From an uncultured Lachnospiraceae bacterium (GTDB lineage: Bacteria; Bacillota; Clostridia; Lachnospirales; Lachnospiraceae): a DNA stretch of 20,745 bases. The DNA lies in contig CAJTKA010000049.1 of NCBI GenBank assembly GCA_910576815.1, positions 2,597 through 23,341 on the forward strand, in the 5' to 3' direction. Below the pieces are notes generated by a model, which was not told where the DNA came from, did not search any database, and saw only the letters and a list, made by a program, of their open reading frames with translations. The translations under genes were made by a program, and so were the position numbers. Positions within the stretch are counted from its first letter, which is position 1. The number at the start of each line of letters is the position of its first letter. Positions 7,518 to 13,091 of the stretch are shown here, piece by piece.

Positions 7518-7632
7518 AAGGAAGGAGTTGATTTTATTCAAAAATTAGCGAGAGAGGAACAATTACCAGAAAAAATAAGGATCATTCACTTAGTGGAGAG
7601 CATTTGGAAATAAAATCCCAGATGCTCTTTTT
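7518..7632 (+). ncRNA. Candidate ~115-nt transcript: small RNA or remnant peptide gene
   Basis: Bounded by a strong promoter and a strong terminator, with nothing else between. It starts with a good ribosome site (AAAGGAAGGAG, 7517-7527). An open frame of 33 codons runs from ATG 7512 to TAA 7611-7613, but that ATG overlaps the -10 and would lie before the transcript start. In the same frame the only well-spaced codon after the ribosome site is ATT at 7536, a rare start, giving 25 residues ending HLVESIWK. So it is either a non-coding RNA, a peptide with an unusual start, or the stub of a decayed gene. Confidence 0.4.
7597..7632 (+). terminator. Terminator of the short transcript
   Basis: AGAGCATTTGG (7597-7607) pairs with CCAGATGCTCT (7618-7628) through 11 pairs including one G-U, and is followed by TTTTT (7628-7632). 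Confidence 0.8.
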
Positions 7633-7726
7633 GTGTTTCATAGAAAATTCGCGTAAAAATTATGTCCTATCGTAGCAATCTTTGTGTAAATTTTTGGTGA
7701 TTTAAGGTGGTCCCCAATATGAGTCG

Positions 7727-8197
7727 TTAATCCCCCACCTCATTATCCCTCACCCACATCTTCAAAGACTCCACAGTAACAGAAATCTTCTCAAGCTGAT
7801 CCTGGATTTTCCGAAAATCGGCAGTCTCATCCGGTGCGATTTTCCCATCCTCCGTAATCTCAATCAGCCGCTCTTTACATTTATCCAGTGCATTCAGAGA
7901 AGAAAGCAGACCGAGGGTGATTTCGGGGAGCCCTTTGATCTGCACCTCAGGGACATAGTCCTGCCCGATGCGGCACTCATGGGTGCAGTAATAATTGCAG
8001 AGGCGGGGATTTTTGTACGCATCTGCCATGAGAACGACGTCTTCCGGCTGTGGGGAGGTCATCCCATTCTCTATTTTCTCGATTTTGCTTTCGGAAATGC
8101 AGCCGATGAGTTCGCTTGCCTGAGCCCTTGTCAGCCCGGCGTTTTCCCTGCTCTGAAAGTATATATTTTTGTTCTCTTTTGTAGATTTTTTACCCAT
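7727..8197 (-). CDS. XRE-family transcriptional regulator with Cys-rich central motif
   Basis: 156 residues. Residues about 14-65 form a Cro/CI-type helix-turn-helix (SRENAGLTRAQASELIG, then ESKIEKIENGMTSPQPEDV). Next comes CNYYCTHEC (C-X3-C-X3-C), then a helical C-terminal domain (ITLGLLSSLNALDKCKERL and later EKISVTVESLKMW) that may dimerise. The three cysteines suggest metal or redox sensing, but this is inference. The frame extends to 8263, yet a promoter TTGCTT-N17-TATAAT lies inside that extension, so the start is ATG 8197, with AAAGGAA upstream. It is divergent from the 53-residue gene at 8418. Confidence 0.85.
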   Translation of the reverse strand: MGKKSTKENKNIYFQSRENAGLTRAQASELIGCISESKIEKIENGMTSPQPEDVVLMADAYKNPRLCNYYCTHECRIGQDYVPEVQIKGLPEITLGLLSSLNALDKCKERLIEITEDGKIAPDETADFRKIQDQLEKISVTVESLKMWVRDNEVGD

Positions 8198-8234
8198 GAA
8201 GTGCGTTCCTTTCCAAGCGAAAATGTATATGATT

Positions 8235-8263
8235 ATTATAGCGAATGGCATGATAGGAAGCAA
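8235..8263 (-). promoter_or_regulatory. Promoter of the XRE regulator
   Basis: On the minus strand TTGCTT (8263-8258), a 17-base spacer and a perfect TATAAT (8240-8235), 38 bases before the start at 8197. It fixes the start codon choice. Confidence 0.75.
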
Positions 8264-8344
8264 GATGAATTACAAGTAGGAGAAAACAAGAGTTATTTCG
8301 CAAAAACGGATGAAATAGAGATTGTCTTTCTGTGTTAATAAGGG

Positions 8345-8373
8345 TTTATACGATTATGTTCACTTATTACAAT
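8345..8373 (+). promoter_or_regulatory. Probable promoter of the 53-residue gene
   Basis: TTTATA (8345-8350), a 17-base spacer and TACAAT (8368-8373). Weaker than its divergent partner, and about 45 bases before the start at 8418. Confidence 0.5.
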
Positions 8374-8417
8374 ATACTTATAACAGGTGTGAACGGAAAT
8401 GCAGAAGGAGAACGCGC

Positions 8418-8579
8418 ATGACAACAGCTGAAAGAATTTCCCTATGCCGCCTTCTGGAAAAAATCGAAGAACAGGAAGCATACTGCGCCGCCATGGGCGT
8501 GCGGGATATATCAAAATTCCGCAGTAAGGAGTTGGCGCAGGGCACAGGGAACACAGAGAGCAATAAAAAACATAGCTAA
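8418..8579 (+). CDS. Small conserved-looking protein divergent from the XRE regulator
   Basis: 53 residues, soluble and charged: MTTAERISLCRLLEKIEEQE, then a short segment with AYCAAMGVRD and a Lys/Asn-rich tail. The first half should form an amphipathic helix. The frame is open upstream to 8322, but AGAAGGAG at 8403-8410 lies 7 bases before ATG 8418, and the upstream part would overlap the promoter. It is unlike any family I can name. Its divergent placement against the XRE gene suggests it may be a target or partner of that regulator. The small membrane protein gene follows after 31 bases. Confidence 0.6.
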   Translation: MTTAERISLCRLLEKIEEQEAYCAAMGVRDISKFRSKELAQGTGNTESNKKHS

Positions 8580-8610
8580 CGGTAAAAGTCATTTCGAGGG
8601 AGGAAAAAGG

Positions 8611-8826
8611 ATGATCACATTTTTATTCTGTATTTTGATGTTGGCGGTATTTGGCAAACTGGCGGTATTTGCTTTTCGCGCCGCATGGGGCGTTACGAAG
8701 ATAGTAGTCTGCTTTGTCTTTGCACCGTTGTTTTTGCTGATTCTTTTGATATCGGGATTGGTTTATCTTGCATTTCCGATTTTGATCATTGTAGGAATTG
8801 TCGGTCTTTTGTCATCAAGGGCATAG
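8611..8826 (+). CDS. Small two-segment membrane protein
   Basis: 71 residues, almost all hydrophobic. A first segment spans about residues 2-20, a short link contains Arg23 and Lys30, and a long hydrophobic stretch spans about 31-66 and may cross the membrane once or twice. It ends in LSSRA. GAGGGAGG at 8597-8604 lies 6 bases before the ATG. No family is recognised. It probably shares a transcript with the 53-residue gene 31 bases upstream. It is not clearly a holin or toxin peptide: it lacks the charged tail of either and is longer than type I toxins. Confidence 0.6.
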   Translation: MITFLFCILMLAVFGKLAVFAFRAAWGVTKIVVCFVFAPLFLLILLISGLVYLAFPILIIVGIVGLLSSRA

Positions 8827-8935
8827 ATTGGCGCAGCAGAGCGCTTTTTGCATAATCCGTTTGCAATTTCCGTTCCGCGGGTATATCATCACAGTATCAG
8901 TTAAAACGAAACGGGATGAGAAGGAGATCGGACTT

Positions 8936-10927
8936 ATGGAATTTGAACAGGCATGGCTTGATTATTCACGAAAATGTTCCTGTGAGGGAACGGATGGGAT
9001 CGAAGCGGTATTTGTCGGGATCGCGGATGACAGACAGGATATTTTGATCAAAAACAGCGTGGCGGAACTGCAGCGGGCTTTCGTGGGACTGTTTGGCAGG
9101 GAGCTTGCCGTACATACGGGAGCTCCGGTTGGAGACGGCATTTGCCTTGCGCTGCGGGAAGGAATGCAGGCGGAAGCTTATCACATTTATGAGGATGGCG
9201 GGAAGATCAGCATCGAGGCGTCTGATTCCCGTGGTATATTATATGGGGTATTTGCGCTGCTGCGTCATATGCAGACGGAGAACAGTCTGCGGGGACTGAA
9301 TCTGACGAAGGCGCCCGTCATGCCGATGCGGATGCTCGATCATTGGGATAATATGGACGGCAGTATCGAGCGGGGATATTCCGGAAAATCCTTTTTCTTT
9401 GAGGACAATGAAATATTAGTAAATGACAGGACTGTCACTTATGCAAGACTGGCGGCGAGCGTGGGGATCAACGCCGTCGTAATCAATAATGTAAACGTAA
9501 AAGATGCCGCCACATGGCTGATCACGGAGCGGTATACGGACAAGGTCAGAGCGCTCTCGGAGGTCTTTGCGGGATATGGCATCAAGATGTATCTGTGTCT
9601 GAATTATGCGGCGCCGATGGAGCTGGGGGAGCTGGCAAGCGCGGATCCGCTGGCGGAAGAAGTGCGCGGCTGGTGGAAGAAACAGATGGCCTTTGTGTTC
9701 CGTGAGGTCCCCAATCTGGGCGGTTTTCTGATCAAGGCGGATTCGGAGGGACGCCCCGGACCTTTTACCTATGGAAGGACGCATGCGGACGGCGCCAATA
9801 TGCTGGCGGAAGCCGTCGCACCTTACGGCGGAAAGATCATCTGGAGATGCTTTGTCTATAACTGTCAGCAGGACTGGCGGGATGAAAAGACAGATCGCGC
9901 CAGGTCGGGGTATGATAATTTCATCGGTCTGGATGGAACGTTTTTGGACAATGTCATTTTACAGATCAAGAACGGGCCCATGGATTTTCAGGTCAGGGAG
10001 CCTGTGCATCCTCTTTTTGGCGGGCTGACGAAGACGAATCAGATGTTGGAAGTGCAGATCGCGCAGGAGTATACGGGGCAGCAGCGGCATGTGTGTTATC
10101 TGATCCCGATGTTTCGCGAGATCCTGGCATTTCATACCTATGTGGCAAAGGAATGTGATACGGTCGAGGATATTGTCTGCGGGAGAACCTTCGGACAGAA
10201 AAACTGCGGCATGGCGGCCGTGGCCAACACGGGGAACGATGAGAACTGGACGGGGCACGATATGGCGGCGGCTAACTGGTACGGCTTTGGCAGGCTGGCC
10301 TTTGAACCGGAACTGTCTGCGGAGGAGATCGCCAGGGAGTGGATCAGGCTTACCTTCGGCAGGGAGGAGCAGGTGGAGGAAACGCTGCTCTATATCCTGA
10401 TGACTTCGTGGAGAGCATATGAGAACTACAATGCGCCTCTGGGAATCGGCTGGATGGTCAATCCGAACGAGCATTACGGGCCGAGTGTAGACGGTTATGA
10501 ATACAGCAGATGGGGAACCTATCACCGCGCGGATCATTTGGGGATCGGCGTGGACCGAAGCGGCGCGGGAACAGGCTATGCGCTTCTTTACAGGGAACCG
10601 AATGCTTCCATCTATAATGACAAGGAGCGCTGTCCGGATAAGCTGCTTCTTTTCTTCCATCATATGCCGTACACCTGGAAATTAAAGTCAGGTAAAACCG
10701 TGATCCAGCATATCTACGATACGCATTTTGAGGGCGTGGAGATGGTGGATGAAATGGTGGAGCGGTTCAGGAAGCTTCAGGGGAAACTGCCCAAGAAACC
10801 CTATCAGCGTATGCTGGAGCGGTTTTTACACCAAAAGGAACATGCGAGAGAGTGGCGCGATCAGATCAATACCTATTTTTACAGGAAATCGGGGATCGCG
10901 GATGAAAGGGGAAGAAAGATTTATTGA
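8936..10927 (+). CDS. aguA: GH67 alpha-glucuronidase
   Basis: Removes (4-O-methyl-)glucuronic acid from the non-reducing end of small xylan-derived aldouronic acids. The 663-residue length is normal for GH67. The N-terminal domain precedes a TIM barrel starting near MPMRMLDHWDNMDGSIERGY. The likely acid is Glu271 in KADSEGRPGP. The paired carboxylates are Asp350 in QIKNGPMDFQ and Glu378 in QIAQEYTGQQ; spacings of 79 and 28 residues match those I recall for the Geobacillus enzyme. There is no signal peptide, so it acts inside the cell on imported oligosaccharides. The frame is open from 8798, but AAGGAG at 8921-8926 before ATG 8936 sets the start. No xylanase or transporter is in the window, so the partner genes are elsewhere. 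Confidence 0.93.
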   Translation: MEFEQAWLDYSRKCSCEGTDGIEAVFVGIADDRQDILIKNSVAELQRAFVGLFGRELAVHTGAPVGDGICLALREGMQAEAYHIYEDGGKISIEASDSRGILYGVFALLRHMQTENSLRGLNLTKAPVMPMRMLDHWDNMDGSIERGYSGKSFFFEDNEILVNDRTVTYARLAASVGINAVVINNVNVKDAATWLITERYTDKVRALSEVFAGYGIKMYLCLNYAAPMELGELASADPLAEEVRGWWKKQMAFVFREVPNLGGFLIKADSEGRPGPFTYGRTHADGANMLAEAVAPYGGKIIWRCFVYNCQQDWRDEKTDRARSGYDNFIGLDGTFLDNVILQIKNGPMDFQVREPVHPLFGGLTKTNQMLEVQIAQEYTGQQRHVCYLIPMFREILAFHTYVAKECDTVEDIVCGRTFGQKNCGMAAVANTGNDENWTGHDMAAANWYGFGRLAFEPELSAEEIAREWIRLTFGREEQVEETLLYILMTSWRAYENYNAPLGIGWMVNPNEHYGPSVDGYEYSRWGTYHRADHLGIGVDRSGAGTGYALLYREPNASIYNDKERCPDKLLLFFHHMPYTWKLKSGKTVIQHIYDTHFEGVEMVDEMVERFRKLQGKLPKKPYQRMLERFLHQKEHAREWRDQINTYFYRKSGIADERGRKIY

Positions 10928-10959
10928 TGTGTGAAAATGCATGATGACAGGCGCAATAG

Positions 10960-10996
10960 AGCGGGAAGCGGTGAACAATCGCTTCCCGCTTTTTTT
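10960..10996 (+). terminator. Strong terminator after aguA
   Basis: AGCGGGAAGCG (10960-10970) and CGCTTCCCGCT (10980-10990) form a perfect 11-bp stem with a 9-base loop, followed by a T tract to 10996. It isolates the glucuronidase from the toxin-type locus to the right. Confidence 0.93.
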
Positions 10997-11112
10997 GTAT
11001 CATACGCAGTCCTTTTTGCAGAAAATCATGGAAAAAATACAGAGTATGTCGAAAAAAAGAGTGAAAACAGTTGGTAGTCCCTTTCGTTGTATGCTGTCAT
11101 AAAGATTTTATA

Positions 11113-11140
11113 TTTACTTTTTTGCTGCAGATTTCTCTTT
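11113..11140 (+). promoter_or_regulatory. TcdR-type promoter in front of the sigma gene
   Basis: TTTACT (11113-11118), a 16-base spacer and CTCTTT (11135-11140), 22 bases before the start codon. The element does not fit sigma-A at the -10. It resembles the TTTACA / CTCTTT pair I recall for TcdR-group toxin promoters, and matches the element before the Rhs gene. It suggests self-activation of the sigma gene. No good sigma-A promoter was found in 10997-11112. Confidence 0.6.
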
Positions 11141-11162
11141 TGTAATAAAGGAGGGATTTACT

Positions 11163-11696
11163 ATGATCTGTAGTCTGCTAGAGAAAGCACAGCAAGGAGA
11201 CAACACGGCAATGATGGAATTGATAGACAAGTTTCAACCTCTGCTTAAAAAGTATGCAAGAAAACTGAATTATGATGATGCTTATGAGGATTGTTTATTA
11301 TTTTTTATTGAATTAGTGAAGACTATGGATTTGAAAAAGCTGAATGATCGGAAGGACCAGGCGGCGGTTGCATATATCAAAGTTTCCGTCACACATTTCT
11401 ACGGTAAGAAGATTTGTAAGGTACTTGAGAGAAATCGCGAAATTGCCTTTTCCGATCTGTCAAAAGAGCAGAAATATTATGTTGAGGCAAAAGCGTCAAG
11501 ACCGGATGAAACAGATGTTTTTGTAGAATTAGGAATAGATAATCGCCTAAATCCGAACGAAAAGATGGTCATTTATTTTGTCTACGTAAAAGGTTATACA
11601 ACTACTGAACTGGCCAGGAAATTATTGAAATCAAAACAAACGGTCAATCAAATGAAGCACAGGGCATTAAAAAAACTTAGAGATATTGAGAGATAG
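11163..11696 (+). CDS. TcdR/BotR/UviA-like (group 5) sigma factor
   Basis: 177 residues, about the size of TcdR and BotR. The region 2-like half contains FQPLLKKYARKLNYDDAYED and FFIELVK (residues 47-53), then VAYIKVSVTH. The C-terminal 48 residues form a region 4 helix-turn-helix (NEKMVIYFVYVKGYTTTELA, SKQTVNQMKHRALKKLR). The patterns F-x-PL-x-KK, FFIEL(V/I)K and KGY-x3-E-(L/I) are those I recall from TcdR. This group directs RNA polymerase to clostridial toxin and bacteriocin promoters, and typically to its own. AAAGGAGGG at 11147-11155 is the ribosome site. Holin and endolysin follow with gaps of 23 and 9 bases, so all three should share one transcript. A generic phage-type sigma regulator is the alternative. 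Confidence 0.78.
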   Translation: MICSLLEKAQQGDNTAMMELIDKFQPLLKKYARKLNYDDAYEDCLLFFIELVKTMDLKKLNDRKDQAAVAYIKVSVTHFYGKKICKVLERNREIAFSDLSKEQKYYVEAKASRPDETDVFVELGIDNRLNPNEKMVIYFVYVKGYTTTELARKLLKSKQTVNQMKHRALKKLRDIER

Positions 11697-11719
11697 CCGG
11701 GAAAGGAGGGAGAGGGCAG

Positions 11720-11923
11720 ATGAAAAAAAGAGTGAAACACTGGATAGGAGCTGCCGGAATCAGAGCGGTCAAAACCATGGCACAGACTGCGATAGCGACG
11801 ATTGGTACGTCGGTATTGCTGGATGATGTGGACTGGATCAGACTGGTTTCAACGGTAACTTTGGCAGGATTGCTTTCTGTTCTGACATCATTGGCAGGTT
11901 TGCCGGAATTACAGATGAAATAG
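11720..11923 (+). CDS. r1t-type phage-like holin
   Basis: 67 residues. A basic N-terminus (MKKRVKHWIGAAGIRAVKT) leads into AQTAIATIGTSVLLDDVDWI and TLAGLLSVLTSLAG, the pattern of the phage r1t holin family: two membrane segments joined by an acidic turn (DDVDW). Holins form membrane pores that let endolysins, or in C. difficile the large toxins through TcdE, leave the cytoplasm. GGAGG at 11705-11709 is the ribosome site, and the stop codon overlaps the ribosome site of the endolysin. No phage capsid, tail or packaging gene accompanies it before the window ends. Confidence 0.85.
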   Translation: MKKRVKHWIGAAGIRAVKTMAQTAIATIGTSVLLDDVDWIRLVSTVTLAGLLSVLTSLAGLPELQMK

Positions 11924-11932
11924 GAGGTCATT

Positions 11933-12988
11933 ATGATTATTGGAATTAACTGTGGACACACCAAAGAAGGTGCAGGAACGGGGGCGGAGGGCATCATAAG
12001 AGAATCCGTACATACCAGGCTCGTTGGAAATGCTTTGATGAAAAGGTTTGCGGATGCAGGCGTGACGGTAATAAACTGTACGGTAGACAGGGCGGTATCT
12101 CAGGAGGCGTATCTTGAGAAAACGGTAAAGATTGCCAACCAATCAGAACTGGAGCTTTTTATCAGTATTCATTTTAATGCCTCAAGGCAGCACACAGCGC
12201 AGGGAGTCGAAGTCTATACCTATAGAGGGCAGAAACATAGGGAAGCAGAAGCTATTTGTTCCCACATGGAAAAGTTGGGATTTCGAAATCGCGGGATCAA
12301 GGATGGGAGCGGTCTGTATGTCATTCGCAAGACAAGGGCAAAAGCAATTCTTGTTGAAGTTTGCTTTTGTGATAATGAGAAAGATGTGGAGATCTATCGG
12401 TGCGCCGGTGCAGAATATGCCGTGGCTGACGCAATTTTTACAGCGATTTGTGAAACAGTGCCGAAAGGAGGGGAGGAAATCGTAGATAAAAAAGAGCAGT
12501 TTATCAATTTTGTGGGAGAAATAGCATATAGAGATTGGGACAAGCGCAGGATCATGCTGCCTTCTGTAGTTGTGGCGCAGGCAATCAAGGAATCGGCATG
12601 GGGGACATCTGAACTTGCCACAAATGCAAATGCTCTGTTTGGGATCAAAAGAAACGGGTGGGATGGCAGGATATATGTAAAGGATGCTTTTGAACAAAGG
12701 GCGGATGGAAGCTATTACACGGTTGCACAGACACAGTGGCGTGCTTATGACAGTTGGGAGCAGTCTATTTTGGATCATAATGATTATATCGCAACAAGAA
12801 GCATGGATGGTGGGAGCACGCTGCGATATGCGCCGGTCATAGGATGTACCGATTACAGGCTTGCTGCACGGTATTTACAGGAGTGCGGTTATGCAACAGC
12901 GCATGGATATGCAGAATCTTTGATCCGTGATTATATTGAAAAATATCAGCTCACAAGATTCGACAGATTGGAGAATACGCTTCAATGA
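11933..12988 (+). CDS. Two-domain endolysin: Amidase_3 plus glucosaminidase
   Basis: 351 residues. The N-terminal zinc-dependent N-acetylmuramoyl-L-alanine amidase (about 1-172) has ligand candidates His9 (NCGHT), Glu24 (RESVHTR) and His80 (SIHFNA), and catalytic Glu142 (LVEVCFCD). The C-terminal glucosaminidase domain (about 185-345) has Glu220 in AIKESAWGTSELA and the NALFGIK motif typical of this family. Together they would cut both the peptide stem bond and the glycan strand. It has no signal peptide, so it should depend on the holin for access to the wall. AGGAGG at 11922-11927 precedes the ATG. Placement after the holin is the classic lysis-cassette order, but the next gene is an Rhs giant rather than phage genes. 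Confidence 0.9.
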   Translation: MIIGINCGHTKEGAGTGAEGIIRESVHTRLVGNALMKRFADAGVTVINCTVDRAVSQEAYLEKTVKIANQSELELFISIHFNASRQHTAQGVEVYTYRGQKHREAEAICSHMEKLGFRNRGIKDGSGLYVIRKTRAKAILVEVCFCDNEKDVEIYRCAGAEYAVADAIFTAICETVPKGGEEIVDKKEQFINFVGEIAYRDWDKRRIMLPSVVVAQAIKESAWGTSELATNANALFGIKRNGWDGRIYVKDAFEQRADGSYYTVAQTQWRAYDSWEQSILDHNDYIATRSMDGGSTLRYAPVIGCTDYRLAARYLQECGYATAHGYAESLIRDYIEKYQLTRFDRLENTLQ

Positions 12989-13016
12989 TCTACCGTTTAT
13001 TTACGAGAATATGTTG

Positions 13017-13044
13017 TTTACTTTTTTGATGAAATCTCCTTTTT
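13017..13044 (+). promoter_or_regulatory. TcdR-type promoter in front of the giant Rhs gene
   Basis: TTTACT (13017-13022), a 16-base spacer and CTTTTT (13039-13044), 47 bases before the ATG. The first 12 bases (TTTACTTTTTTG) are identical to those at 11113, and the spacing to the -10 is the same. Transcription should start near 13051. Confidence 0.6.
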
Positions 13045-13087
13045 ATATGATAGCCGGCTAAAAACTATCAAAATGAAAAGGAGATTT
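13032..13087 (+). promoter_or_regulatory. Ribosome-site-masking inverted repeat before the Rhs gene
   Basis: AAATCTCCTTTT (13032-13043) is the exact 12-base reverse complement of AAAAGGAGATTT (13076-13087), which contains the ribosome site. Inside lies a second stem, TGATAG/CTATCA (13048-13053 and 13065-13070). The upstream arm overlaps the -10, so it is absent from mRNA started at this promoter but present in read-through mRNA from the sigma-holin-endolysin operon. It is not a terminator: no T tract follows. Confidence 0.65.
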
Positions 13088-13091
13088 TATT

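Larger units (their letters stand above)
7284..7726. other. 443-base stretch without a secure protein gene
   Basis: It holds the inverted repeat at 7296-7320 and the short promoter-terminator unit at 7483-7632, annotated separately. The remaining parts, 7321-7482 and 7633-7726, are AT-rich and show no convincing gene. A 74-codon minus-strand frame at 7317-7541 has no ribosome site or protein-like composition and covers the promoter. Confidence 0.6.

Noticed and set aside
7317..7541. 74-codon minus-strand gene
   Set aside because: No ribosome site, AT-driven composition, and it runs across a strong plus-strand promoter.
8829..8852. Terminator after the small membrane protein
   Set aside because: GCGC/GCGC with a T tract is present, but the stem is only 4-5 pairs, too short to call.
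11163..12988. Prophage or prophage remnant
   Set aside because: Only lysis-type genes are present. No integrase, capsid, tail, terminase or replication gene is visible, and the neighbours are aguA and an Rhs gene. A remnant beyond the right edge cannot be excluded.
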